A stretch of DNA of 64,000 nucleotides from Luteitalea pratensis (lineage in GTDB: Bacteria > Acidobacteriota > Vicinamibacteria > Vicinamibacterales > Vicinamibacteraceae), in contig NZ_CP015136.1 of the NCBI RefSeq assembly GCF_001618865.1, forward strand, positions 2,949,001 through 3,013,000, in the 5' to 3' direction. The position numbers were made by a program, and so were the translations under genes. The notes under the pieces are model-generated. The model was not told the origin of the DNA, made no database searches, and worked only from the letters and a program-made list of their open reading frames with translations. Below are positions 18,340-27,649 of this stretch, piece by piece; position 1 is the stretch's first letter, and the number at the start of each line of letters is the position of its first letter.

Positions 18340-19110
18340 TCACAGCCCCCGAAACCGGATCTCCAGCAGTGGCATCACGGGGGCGAAGCCCTGCGTGCCG
18401 GGCGACTGGAAGTCCATGCCCGGTGTCGGCTGGTTCATCAGGCTGCGCTGGTAGATCATCGAGTCCTCCTGCGGCCTCGACGCGCGCACCTGCGTCATCA
18501 GGCGCTCGTAGATCGCCATGTCCCGCGACCGCCGCGTGACCCAGTCCGGCTTCGGGTCGGTCGTGTGGATCTGCGTCATCTCGTAGTAGTCACCGACGAT
18601 CGTCGCTTGCTCCTCGGCGGTGAAGTCCGAGATCGAGGATGTCGTCGTGAGTTGGTAGTTCATGTACGCGACGTTGCGGTTCCCGGTGGCAATCGCCCCG
18701 CTCGCGTTGTGGTACACCGAATCGGTGATGTAGCTCGTGCCACGCGTCTGGTACTGCCAGACATGGGCACACTCGTGGACCAGAACCGGCTTGTTGTCGC
18801 GTTCGAACGTCCATCCGGGCGGCACACGAATCTGATTGCCCAGCGTGGTGGGCGCATTCATGATGCGCGTCTCGACGATCCGGATCCTCGACGCGTCCAG
18901 TGACGATCGGAAGACGTCATGGACGATCTCGTACTCCCAGTCGTACAGGGCCCGGCCGAACGGATTGGCAATGGCGGCGGCCTGAATGGCCGCCCACTCC
19001 AGAACCGGTGACGTGACAGCGACAGGCCGATCGGTCCGCTTGCGCAGGACATCGGCCGTGACGCCGTGAATTCTTGGATCGATGATGCGTCCGCGGCTGG
19101 GATTCGGCAT
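18340..19110 (-). CDS. HExxH-motif protein, possible zinc metallopeptidase
   Basis: 256 residues with start ATG 19110, preceded by GGGAGAA at good spacing. The central motif VLVHECAHVWQYQTRG is an HExxH zinc signature of the type seen in DUF4157-like and Vgr-related proteins, where HE(L/M)xHVWQ is typical. The C-terminal third has no recognised domain. There is no signal peptide. In other bacteria such domains occur with contractile-injection or Rhs toxin loci, but no such genes are near. It could be an inactive structural relative; the two His and one Glu needed for zinc binding and catalysis are present. Confidence 0.7.
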   Translation of the reverse strand: MPNPSRGRIIDPRIHGVTADVLRKRTDRPVAVTSPVLEWAAIQAAAIANPFGRALYDWEYEIVHDVFRSSLDASRIRIVETRIMNAPTTLGNQIRVPPGWTFERDNKPVLVHECAHVWQYQTRGTSYITDSVYHNASGAIATGNRNVAYMNYQLTTTSSISDFTAEEQATIVGDYYEMTQIHTTDPKPDWVTRRSRDMAIYERLMTQVRASRPQEDSMIYQRSLMNQPTPGMDFQSPGTQGFAPVMPLLEIRFRGL

Positions 19111-19443
19111 GGCGTTGTTCTCCCGCGGGTGTCCAGACCTGAACGTACTGAAAACAGACCCGCCTGTTTCTGGACAACGGAGTCGGGCGCAATTGCGAAC
19201 CGGTCGAGGTTCGAAACAGGTCGTCAGCGCCTCTGACATCGCTGTGCAATGGCCGAGGCCAGGCTGGCCAATGCTCATCCACATTGCGGCCGATCCGTTC
19301 GTAGCGCGGCCGTGGTGGCCAGGTGGGACGCAGGACCTCCCGATGCACGGCATCCACGAGGAGTCCGATGGCGTTTCCGTCGGGCACCCCGGCCTGTACG
19401 CACACCTGCGATTCCCATCAACGCGGTAGCCGACGGCGGTGGT
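19111..19443. other. Intergenic stretch with no recognisable gene
   Basis: About 330 bases separate the start of the HExxH gene from the stop of the FAD oxidase gene. It contains only short ORFs without start signals. The promoter of the HExxH gene should be here. No repeat or hairpin stands out. Confidence 0.45.
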
Positions 19444-20829
19444 TCACGCAGAGGCCGGCGCGATATTCTGATTGACCCTGAACAGGTTGTTCGGGTCGTA
19501 CTTCATCTTCGCCACCGCCAACCGCTCGTAATTGTCTCCGTACGCGGCCTGCACGCGGCCATCGGGCTCGTCGTCGAACATGAAATTCACGTAGCCGCCG
19601 CCCATGTTGTATGGATGCACAGCCTTCCAATAGGCGCGCCCCCACGATTTCAGTGCTTCGGCGTCTCGGGGTTCAGGAGAGATGCCGGCAATGACCATCG
19701 AGAACGACGCGTCGCGCGCACCCCACGGAGTGGCGTCGCGCGACACACGTCTGACGGCGCCATCGATGGGATAGAGGTGCATCAGGCACAATTCAGTCGG
19801 CGCTTTGGCCGCTTCGGCGATGTGTATGTCAATCGCCTCGTCTGGGAGGGATTTCACGAAATCGCCTTTCCAGTACCACTGGAGCCCCTTGGGAAAGAAG
19901 GGATCGAACAGTGCGTTGATCGCAGGGAACGGCATTTCTCCCATCCAGTTGAATATTGGAGGGGGCAATGTGTCGAGCAGGGGCGCCAGCACGCGCTGCC
20001 CGGCCTCGGGCAGTCCGTTGTAGCTGCCGATGATCGCGCACGCGCGCCTTCCCCATCCTTCCTTGGGGAACGGCTCGATCGAGGGAACGGTCTTCAAACC
20101 GACGAAGATTCCAAGGTCTTCCGGTGCGGTTGGCAGGAAGTCGCGATAGGCACGCATTACCTGCCTGGCGTGAACCGCATCCCAGAAGATGGGACCCGCG
20201 TAGACTGTCTTCACGGGATGGGCCCGAAACAGGAAGCTGGTGACCACGCCGAAGTTGCCACCACCGCCTCGAATAGCCCAGAACAAATCCGGGTGTGCGC
20301 GCTCGCTGGCGGTCGCGACACTGCCATTGGCGAGGACGACATCCGCTTCCAGGAGATTGTCGACCGTCAGACCGTGCTTGCGCGTGAGATAGCCCGTCCC
20401 GCCGCCGAGCGTGAATCCCGCAACGCCTGTGGACGACACGATGCCGAGCGGGACGGCGAGACCGAACGCATGAGTCGCGTGATCGAGATCTCCCGACGTG
20501 CAGCCAGGGTCAACGCGGACGGTGTTCGTGGCCGGATCCACTCGAACGCTCTTCATCATCGACAGATCGATCACGAGCCCGTCGTTACAGCTGCCCAAGC
20601 CCGGTCCGCTATGGCCGCCGCCACGAATGGCCACCAGCACGTTCTGGTCCCGCGCGAAGTTGACAGCGGTGATGACATCGGCCGTGTCGATGCAGCGTGC
20701 GATCAAGCGCGGCCGCTTGTCGATCATTCCGTTGTACAGGGCGCGCACAGCGTCGTAGTCGGCACTAGTCGGTTGAATCACTCGTCCGCGAAGATTGTGC
20801 TGAAACGCTGCAATTGCCTGTTCGGTCAT
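19444..20829 (-). CDS. FAD-linked oxidase of the berberine-bridge-enzyme family
   Basis: 461 residues, ATG 20829 preceded by GGAGGAG. The PP-loop FAD domain shows AIRGGGHSGPGLGSC, where the His is the expected 8-alpha flavin attachment, and VSSTGVAGFTLGGGTGYL. The Cys needed for a second covalent bond in bicovalent enzymes is Ser/Thr here, so a single histidyl link is likely. The C-terminal BBE segment ends YDPNNLFRVNQNI, characteristic of the family. These enzymes oxidise sugars, alcohols or alkaloid-like compounds using oxygen. There is no signal peptide, and the substrate is unknown. A remnant of a related gene lies at 45084. Confidence 0.88.
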   Translation of the reverse strand: MTEQAIAAFQHNLRGRVIQPTSADYDAVRALYNGMIDKRPRLIARCIDTADVITAVNFARDQNVLVAIRGGGHSGPGLGSCNDGLVIDLSMMKSVRVDPATNTVRVDPGCTSGDLDHATHAFGLAVPLGIVSSTGVAGFTLGGGTGYLTRKHGLTVDNLLEADVVLANGSVATASERAHPDLFWAIRGGGGNFGVVTSFLFRAHPVKTVYAGPIFWDAVHARQVMRAYRDFLPTAPEDLGIFVGLKTVPSIEPFPKEGWGRRACAIIGSYNGLPEAGQRVLAPLLDTLPPPIFNWMGEMPFPAINALFDPFFPKGLQWYWKGDFVKSLPDEAIDIHIAEAAKAPTELCLMHLYPIDGAVRRVSRDATPWGARDASFSMVIAGISPEPRDAEALKSWGRAYWKAVHPYNMGGGYVNFMFDDEPDGRVQAAYGDNYERLAVAKMKYDPNNLFRVNQNIAPASA

Positions 20830-20973
20830 GGTCTCCTCCGTGAGTGTCGGCGTTGGTCCACCAAGGTGGTCTGGGTCTGCACATCGACGCGGTGGCAGGG
20901 GATGACGGCGGTGTAGAATGGGCCTTTCAAAGGCGCTCGGAAGAAGGACCGGTGGCGGTCCGGGAGGTAAGGC

Positions 20974-21246
20974 ATGCCGAAGTTCGTCATCGAGCGGAAC
21001 CTGCCACCCGGCACGAAGCTCACGTCGGAGCAGCTCCGCGAGGATGCGCTGCGGTCGCTCGAGGTGCTACGCCAGCTGGGCCCCGACATCCATTGGATCC
21101 ACAGCTTCGTCACCGACGACAAGATCTACTGCATCTACTACGCGCCGGACGAGTCGCTGATCCGTGAGCATGCGAGACTCGGCGGCTTCCCGCTCGACCG
21201 CATCGCGGCCGTCCGGCAACTGCTGGATCCGGTCAATTTCGCGTAG
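20974..21246 (+). CDS. DUF4242 (SCO4226-like nickel-binding) small protein
   Basis: 90 residues starting MPKFVIERNLPPG, with GGGAGGT about 6 bases upstream of ATG 20974. The pattern (FVIERxLPG near the start, then WIHSFVTDDKIYCIYYAPDESLIREHARLGGFP) matches the DUF4242 ferredoxin-like fold, one member of which binds nickel. A full-length member is about 85-95 residues. Its 3' end overlaps the convergent regulator gene by 14 bases. The role is unknown. Confidence 0.85.
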   Translation: MPKFVIERNLPPGTKLTSEQLREDALRSLEVLRQLGPDIHWIHSFVTDDKIYCIYYAPDESLIREHARLGGFPLDRIAAVRQLLDPVNFA

Positions 21247-23947
21247 CTGATTCCGCGGGCGGCAGGTCGGCGCCGAGCGCGAGGGCGGCAGCCTGCTCGA
21301 GGTTCAGCCGGGCGCCGACCGCGCGGAGGCACTCGGCCGCTGCGGGGTCGTGCGCGCGCCAGGCGGACTCGATCGACTGCCGGAAGGTGGCTTCCGCGTG
21401 CGGCCGCGCCGGAGCCTTCAGGGCGACACGAAGCGCACCCACCGCTCCGGCCAGGGTCAGCGCCCGCTCGGTGTGGCCCTCGGCCGCGGCGAGGCCCCCG
21501 AAAACTTCGAGCACGTTCAGAATGCCGCGCCGATGCCGGAGGGCCGTGAAGAGCTCGAGCGACTCCTCCAGCCACGCTCGCGCCGCGGCAAAATCCTGTG
21601 TCCCGCTCGCGAGCTCGCCGAGGTCGGCGCACGCGCGCGCCCTGCCCCATCGATCCCCGACCCGGCGGAAGCCTTCGAGCGCCTCCCGGTAGAGCCGCAG
21701 CGCTTCGGCGTGCTCCTTCCGGTCGCGGGCGACGTCGCCCAGGCTGTTCAGCACCCACGCGACGTTGTTGTGGCTCCCGCTCGCCCGGAATCCCTCGAGC
21801 GCTTCTTCGAGCAGTCTGCGCGCCAGGTCGTGCTCCCCTTGCTTGCTCACCGCGCACGCGAGGTTAGTCAGGGCTGCGGCCGTCGCCAGCTCGTCCCGGA
21901 TCTGCCGGCACGTCTCCAGGCACTGCTCGAACCACGCGCGGGACGAGACATAGCTGCCGCGCATCCGCTCGTTGAGGCCGAGGGCGTTGAGTATGGTGAT
22001 GACGCCCCGCTGGTCGCCCACTCGACGGTACACGTCGAGAGCGGCGCGGCTGAAGTCGTCCGAGGCGTCAAAGTCGCCTTGCAGCGAGCACAGGCCGCCT
22101 ACGAAGCAGGAAGCCTTCGCCCACCGGCCGGTTCGGCGCGCCTCGTCGCTCCCTGTCGCGAGGGCGGCTTCGAGCCAGGCGCGGCCCTCGGCGAGATGGT
22201 CGCGCCGCTCCCAAAACACGTAGAGCGCGGCGCCGAGGCGATGCGCCCATTCCGCGTCGCCCGTGCGAATCACGAAGTCGAGAGCCGCTCGGAAGTTCGC
22301 GTGCTCGGCGTCGCATCGTGTGAACCACTCGTCGCGCTGCGATTCAGTCAGCGGGACCGTCCCCTCCTCGGCCAGCACCAGGCAGTAGGCGGCGTGCGCG
22401 CGACGCGTGAGCGGGCCGTCCTCGCTCTGGGTCAGCAGCTCGAGCGCGTACTCGCGCACCGTTTCGATCATCGCGAAGCGGGGCTCGGCCTGGGTCCCGC
22501 CGGCGCGCTGCACAAGACTCTTGTCCAGGAGCGAGGCCATACCCGCGGCGACGTCCAGCTGCAGGTCGCGGCGAGCGTTGCACACCGCTTCGGCGCCTTC
22601 GAGCGTGCAGCCGCCGGCGAACACCGAGAAACGGCGGAACAGCTGCTGCTCGGCGGCGTCGAGCAGGCTGAAGCTCCAGTCGAGTGTCTTGCGAAGTGTT
22701 TGCTGGCGGGCCGGTACGTCGCGGCTACTGCTGCTCAGTATGTCGAGCGGGTTGTGCAGGCGTGCCAGAATCGCTTCCGGGGTCAGCAGCTTGATGCCCG
22801 CCGCCGCGAGCTCGATGGCGAGCGGCAACCCGTCCACGCGGCAGCAGATCCGCGCGACATCGGCCGCGTTCGCGGCGGTCAGCTCGAAGGCGGGATCCGC
22901 CGCAGTCGCCCGCTCGACGAACAGCGCGACCGCCGGATTCTCGCCGAGCGCCGCGAGGTCCGACAGCTGCGAACTCTCGGGCAGCGTGAGCGGCGGGACC
23001 GGGTAATCGTGTTCGCCGTACAGCCGCAGCCGGAAGCGGCTGGTGACGAGGATGTTCAGCGGGGCGCAGGCATCGAGCAGGCTGACCAGTAGCGGCGCCG
23101 CGTCGAGCAGGTGCTCGAAGTTGTCGAGGGCGAGCAACATCGGTTCGCGAATCGACTGCTGCACGTGCGCGGGCAAGGCGTCGGCAAGCGAGCGGCCGTC
23201 CGTCTGCCGAAGCCCGAGGACCTGCGCGAGCGTCGAAGCCACCGCGTCGGCACTGTTCAGCGAAGCCAGGCTGATGAAGGCGACCCCACCCGGGCAGTCG
23301 GCGACGGCGCGGGCGGCCGCCTCCTGGGCGAGCCGGGTCTTGCCGCTGCCGCCGGCGCCGGTGAGCGTGATCAGCCGCACTTCGGGACGTCGCAGCAACG
23401 CCGCGATCGCTTTCAACTCGCGGGCGCGGCCGATCAGCGAGGTTCGCGGCGCCGGCAGCGAGAATGCGCCAGCGCCGCGGCTGTCGATCGGATCCAGTTG
23501 CAGCGGCTCGTGGAGCAGCCTCAGCGTTTCTGCTGTGGGGGCGGGCAGCGGCGTGCGGCGCACGGGCGCGAGAAATTCCGGCACGTACCCGCCGCGGGGC
23601 AGCGCGATCACGAACGGATCGGCCCGGCCCTCGGTCTCGTAGTACTCCTGCAGCTTGGCGCGCAGACGCCGCGCCTGCACGCGCACGATCGTGTCGGCTC
23701 GCGGGTCGAAGTCGGCGCCGCGATTGAACACGTCGACGCCCAGCGTGTACTCCTTCAACTCGTCGCGCCGCCCGTTGAGCGTGCGTTGTACCACATGCCG
23801 CAGCAGTCGGCTGAGCGCGGTTGCCTGGCCGAACGTCCGGCTTCGTAACACGCGCGCGAGTTGCGCCTGAACGGCCGAACTTCGAGGGGTCCACCCGCGC
23901 TCATCGGCGATGAGGACCTCGTCGTTGACGCGGGGATTGCTGGTCAA
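21233..23947 (-). CDS. NB-ARC/TPR ATPase regulator with acidobacterial N-terminal domain
   Basis: 904 residues. The start is TTG 23947, supported by GGAGG 5 bases upstream. Residues about 25-125 (SRLLRHVVQRTLNGRRDELKEYTLGVDVF and so on) form a domain often seen at the N-terminus of acidobacterial TPR or propeller proteins, perhaps DNA-binding. An AfsR-like NB-ARC ATPase follows: Walker A TGAGGSGKTRLAQE, Walker B MLLALDNFEHLL. The C-terminal half is helical TPR-like repeats (NALGLNERMRGSY, NLACAVSKQGEHDLARRL). Related proteins are signal-responsive transcription activators. It is divergent from the alpha/beta hydrolase gene at 24131, which it may control. No classical HTH is visible at the C-terminus. 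Confidence 0.83.
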   Translation of the reverse strand: MTSNPRVNDEVLIADERGWTPRSSAVQAQLARVLRSRTFGQATALSRLLRHVVQRTLNGRRDELKEYTLGVDVFNRGADFDPRADTIVRVQARRLRAKLQEYYETEGRADPFVIALPRGGYVPEFLAPVRRTPLPAPTAETLRLLHEPLQLDPIDSRGAGAFSLPAPRTSLIGRARELKAIAALLRRPEVRLITLTGAGGSGKTRLAQEAAARAVADCPGGVAFISLASLNSADAVASTLAQVLGLRQTDGRSLADALPAHVQQSIREPMLLALDNFEHLLDAAPLLVSLLDACAPLNILVTSRFRLRLYGEHDYPVPPLTLPESSQLSDLAALGENPAVALFVERATAADPAFELTAANAADVARICCRVDGLPLAIELAAAGIKLLTPEAILARLHNPLDILSSSSRDVPARQQTLRKTLDWSFSLLDAAEQQLFRRFSVFAGGCTLEGAEAVCNARRDLQLDVAAGMASLLDKSLVQRAGGTQAEPRFAMIETVREYALELLTQSEDGPLTRRAHAAYCLVLAEEGTVPLTESQRDEWFTRCDAEHANFRAALDFVIRTGDAEWAHRLGAALYVFWERRDHLAEGRAWLEAALATGSDEARRTGRWAKASCFVGGLCSLQGDFDASDDFSRAALDVYRRVGDQRGVITILNALGLNERMRGSYVSSRAWFEQCLETCRQIRDELATAAALTNLACAVSKQGEHDLARRLLEEALEGFRASGSHNNVAWVLNSLGDVARDRKEHAEALRLYREALEGFRRVGDRWGRARACADLGELASGTQDFAAARAWLEESLELFTALRHRRGILNVLEVFGGLAAAEGHTERALTLAGAVGALRVALKAPARPHAEATFRQSIESAWRAHDPAAAECLRAVGARLNLEQAAALALGADLPPAESATRN

Positions 23948-24130
23948 CTCGCCTCCAGTCGTGTGGAAGGCTCAACTATAGCCCCCTCCCGCACCTCCCG
24001 CCACCAGACGCGCCGGCTCGTTCACCTCGATGTCACCTCGCGGTCACTCCCACCGGACCGCGGCGGAAGGCCAAGATTCTCGGCGACCAACGATAGCGAA
24101 ACGGAAACTCATCCGGAAAGGACGGCAGCA

Positions 24131-24973
24131 ATGAGCAGCAAACCCATGCGGCGGGCGCGCGTCGACGGAGCGGAACTCGAGTTCGAAGTCACGGGCACCG
24201 GCGAACCGGTGCTGCTGATTCACGGTGCCTTCATCGCTGAAGCGTACGCGCCGCTATGCGCCGAGCCAGCGCTGAACAGCCGCTACCAGCTGGTGCGCTA
24301 CCACCGGCGAGGCTACGCCGGCAGCAGCCCGGTCAGAGCGCCGTTCAGTTTCGGCCAGCAGGCCGCCGACTGCCGCGCCCTGTTTGAGCACCTCGGCATC
24401 GAGCGTGCCCACGTCGTCGGCCACTCGTCCGGCGGGGCCATCGCCCTGCAGCTGGCGCTCGACGCGCCGCAGGTCGTCCACTCGCTCATCCTGCTCGAAC
24501 CGGGCCTGCTCGACGTCCCAAGCGGAGCCCTGCTCGCCCAAGTGTTCGAACCGATGCTGGAGCAGTACGGCGCCGGCAACAAGGAGGGCGCGGCCGACAA
24601 CTTCCTTCGCTGGGCGATCGGGGCAGAGTACCGAGCGTGGCTCGATCGGCTGATTCCGGGCGCGTTCCAGCAAGTGGTCGCCGACGCCGACACCTTCTTC
24701 CGCGTGGAGCTTCCGTCGGTGCAGGAGTGGCGTTTCACGCGGGAGGACGCCCAGCGGATCACCCAGCCTGTCCTCGGCGTGCTCGGCGCCGAGAGCGCCT
24801 CGATTTGGCCCGGCTGGAACGAGGTTCAGGAGCGGCTGCGTGAGTGGCTGCCGCAGACCGAGCCGGTCGTGCTCGCCGGCGCGAACCACGCGCTCGAAGA
24901 GAGGGACCCCCGCGGCGTCGCCGGGATCATGGCGCCGTTCCTTGCCCGCCACCCGATGCCCGTGCGGGTTTGA
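24131..24973 (+). CDS. Alpha/beta hydrolase
   Basis: 280 residues starting at ATG 24131, with AAGGA about 10 bases upstream. The oxyanion motif is LLIHGAF, the nucleophile elbow VGHSSGGAIALQLAL, and the catalytic His lies in GANHALEERDP. The acid is probably Asp or Glu near LGAESASIW. There is no signal peptide, so it is cytoplasmic. Substrates of this superfamily cannot be read from sequence (esters, epoxides, haloalkanes). It lies about 180 bases from the divergent NB-ARC regulator. Confidence 0.87.
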   Translation: MSSKPMRRARVDGAELEFEVTGTGEPVLLIHGAFIAEAYAPLCAEPALNSRYQLVRYHRRGYAGSSPVRAPFSFGQQAADCRALFEHLGIERAHVVGHSSGGAIALQLALDAPQVVHSLILLEPGLLDVPSGALLAQVFEPMLEQYGAGNKEGAADNFLRWAIGAEYRAWLDRLIPGAFQQVVADADTFFRVELPSVQEWRFTREDAQRITQPVLGVLGAESASIWPGWNEVQERLREWLPQTEPVVLAGANHALEERDPRGVAGIMAPFLARHPMPVRV

Positions 24974-25050
24974 GCCGTTCGGCGGTTCGGTGAAAGCGTG
25001 TTGAACTTCAGCAGTGAACGTCTGTGACGAGGAGGACCGAGGTGATTCTG

Positions 25051-26256
25051 ATGACAGCGGCACCTTCACGCCTCATGCCGACCTTGATTACGCTGCTCGC
25101 GCTCTGGCTCACGGACGCACACGCTCAACCGCCCGCGTGTGGCTCCTACATCCGCCGTATCGAGATTAATCAGGTTGAAGGATGCGCTTCAGCGCCCAAG
25201 CCGATCGAACCCAGTCGACCGGGGGAGGCCTCGATGCATATCAGCGAAACAGAAGTGGCGTTCACCGTACACAAGCCGGGTGATCCGGTTCCTGCAAGAG
25301 TGCGAGGCACTGTTTTCTACACACAGAGATTCGATCCCCACAAGCACAGAGCCGTTGTCCTTCTTCACGGCGGTACGCTCGATCGGCGCTTTTGGGACGG
25401 CTTCAAGATTCCAGGCGCTCTTCGATTCGCCGCCGAACTCGCCCGTCAGAGCGATACGGCCGTCTTCACTGTCGACCGACTCGGTTCCGGCGAGAGCCCC
25501 TACGATCGCGGCCCTGGCTCCGGTTTCAAGGTGACGCCAGACACCAACGTTGAGACCACGCACGAGATTGTCGCGCAGATTCGCAAGGGTTCCTATGAAG
25601 TGGTCGACGGGCCCGTGCCTCCACAGGGAGCGGCAGGGGTTGTCCTTGGCGGTCAGAGCTTCGGAGCTGCCCTGATCGAGCTATACGCGACGCGTCACCA
25701 GGATATCGATGGGCTCATGCCCTTCGGCTGGAGCAACCAAGTGTTGCCCGGCGCGTCGGCTTCGATGTTTGTCAAGATGCTCGATGAAGTGGTGACTCCG
25801 CAACTAGACGCGGGCGCTGACTACATCTACTTCTTCCCACCAGAAAAGAACAATTACTCGAAGTACTGTGAACAGGCCGTCTACCATGCGCCAGGCGTGG
25901 ATCCGGACATTCTCAGGCAGGCGTGCGGCAACGGCCTTCACAATCGGATACCCGTTGGGGAGTTCAGCGGCGTGCAGCCGATGAAAAAAGAGATCACCGC
26001 GAACGTAGGCAAAATCGGGGCTATTCCCGTGCTCTTCATGTTCGGAAGGCAGGACAACATGGTGCCTGGCCCGGAGTGGGGCGGCTTGGGCGGTAAGGAC
26101 GTCGACGTCATCACGCCGGAGATCGCGCATTGGAGAGCCAAGTGCAAGTGCAAGTTGTCGGTCTACGTCATAGAGGACACCTCGCACGATTTCCCCCTGC
26201 ACAAGAGCGCCGAGAGCACGGTGAAAGAGATGTCGAAATGGCTCAAGAGCTTCTAA
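25051..26256 (+). CDS. Secreted alpha/beta hydrolase
   Basis: 401 residues; ATG 25051 is chosen because GAGG lies 8 bases upstream and a signal peptide begins here (LMPTLITLLALWLTDAHAQ). The fold shows VVLLHGGTLDRRFW (oxyanion), FTVDRLGSGES, and nucleophile LGGQSFGAALIEL. FMFGRQDNMVPG likely holds the catalytic Asp, and DTSHDFPLH the His. Cysteines in CGSYIRRIEINQVEGC and CKCK may form disulfides in the periplasm. It may be an esterase. It ends 15 bases before the convergent esterase pseudogene. Confidence 0.82.
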   Translation: MTAAPSRLMPTLITLLALWLTDAHAQPPACGSYIRRIEINQVEGCASAPKPIEPSRPGEASMHISETEVAFTVHKPGDPVPARVRGTVFYTQRFDPHKHRAVVLLHGGTLDRRFWDGFKIPGALRFAAELARQSDTAVFTVDRLGSGESPYDRGPGSGFKVTPDTNVETTHEIVAQIRKGSYEVVDGPVPPQGAAGVVLGGQSFGAALIELYATRHQDIDGLMPFGWSNQVLPGASASMFVKMLDEVVTPQLDAGADYIYFFPPEKNNYSKYCEQAVYHAPGVDPDILRQACGNGLHNRIPVGEFSGVQPMKKEITANVGKIGAIPVLFMFGRQDNMVPGPEWGGLGGKDVDVITPEIAHWRAKCKCKLSVYVIEDTSHDFPLHKSAESTVKEMSKWLKSF

Positions 26257-26271
26257 CCGCCCACTCCGGCA

Positions 26272-27393
26272 TCAGTTCGACGGCTGGAACAACCTTGCCG
26301 CCAGGTCCTGAAGGGTGATACGCCAAAACGCCCACTCGTGACCATAACCGGGCGTTTCGACGATCGCAGGCTGGCGGCGTTGGGCGGCGGCGCGATCTGC
26401 ACCCTGACGCCAGGCATTGGCGGCAGGCCGGCGCTGAAGATTCCCACCCAGGCGAACGTGTCCAGGTTGTTGAACGCCGCCAGCAACGTCATTGCCCCTC
26501 CCATGGAGAGGCCAGCGATCGCTCGATTCTCTCTGTCGGGCAGCGTACGGTAGGCCTGGTCGACGAACGGGACCAGGTCGGTGATGATGCTCGTCGGGAA
26601 GTCGAGCATCGCCGTCCCTTGCATGGGGTTGCCGCTCCCGGGCGCCGGCGGCGGCGCGGGGACGAAATCCGGCGCGGCGGTCTGGTTGGCGTTCTCGTTC
26701 GTCATCACGACGATCATCGGCTTGGCCTTGCCCTGCGCAATCAGGTTGTCCATGATCTGCGGCGCCCGCCCCAAGGCTGTCCACGCATCTTCGTCGCCGC
26801 CACCGCCGTGCAGCAGAAACAGGACGGGGTAGCGAGCGGTGCCTGTCTCGTAACCTGGCGGGGTGTAGACGTACAGACGCCGCGTCATCTTCAGCGCGGG
26901 CGAGGGATACCACACCAGGGACACCGTCCCGTGCGGTACGTCGTTCACCGCGTAGTTCCTGGTGAACTCGCCTGCGATGCGAAGCGCGTTGCCGTACCGT
27001 CGGCCGTCCCGCACATGGAAGATGTTCTGCGGGTCGAGCGTCTGTACGCCATCGACGACGTAGACGTACACGTAGTACTCGGGCTTGAGCGGACCGATCG
27101 TGGCCGACCAGACGCCGTCCTCACCCCTGGTCATCGCGACCTCGTTGCCGCCAGGCCAAATCGGCGAACCCGCCGCTCGTGTTCCGGACCAGCACCGACG
27201 TCGCTTGTGGAGCGGAGAGCCGAAAGGTGGTGGTGCCGTCCGGTGTGACTTCGGGAGAGCGGACCGGGACTCCGGCCCCGGCCAATCCGGGTTGTCCGGA
27301 AGGGGCGCCCGCGGGCTGCGCGAATGCAGTCGGCACAGCCAGCATCACCAGGATCAACGCGAATGCTGCTGCCACTTCGATCCGAGAGTGCAT
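26272..27393 (-). pseudogene. Secreted Fes-like esterase with two disruptions
   Basis: Begins at ATG 27393 (AAGGGAA upstream) with signal peptide AAAFALILVMLAVPTAFAQ and an N-terminal E-set/CBM48-like domain (VTPDGTTTFRLSAPQATSVLV). At about 27150 the frame shifts by one base; the other frame continues NEVAMTRGEDGVWSATIGPL, then the alpha/beta hydrolase domain with LFLLHGGGGDEDAW and nucleophile IAGLSMGGAMTLL. Near 26380 a second lesion joins IAPPPNAASLR to the final VETPGYGHEWAFWRITL in another frame, with roughly 50-60 residues missing, including the expected catalytic Asp segment. Enterochelin-esterase-like feruloyl/acetyl esterases have this layout. As written, no complete enzyme is made. 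Confidence 0.8.
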
Positions 27394-27649
27394 GACTGAT
27401 TCCCTTTCAGAATTGAGCCGCCCTCTCAGCGCCAACAGCCGATCGACCGGAGGCTGCTCGAAAAGGCGCGTGTAACCTGCGCGCAGGCGGCTCGACATCT
27501 GTCGTGAGAACTTCCTTGCGCGTCCATGTCGACACGGACGCCAGAATCGTATTAAAAGTCGCCATCCGACGACCACAGGAGCTCAAGTCAAGAGGCGCAC
27601 TCTCCTGGAGCGCCGGACAGAACCGGCTAACCGTGCAGGAGCTTCAGCC

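Noticed and set aside
21350..23848. Long plus-strand frames inside the NB-ARC regulator region
   Set aside because: They are complementary to the Walker A/B and TPR coding sequence on the minus strand.
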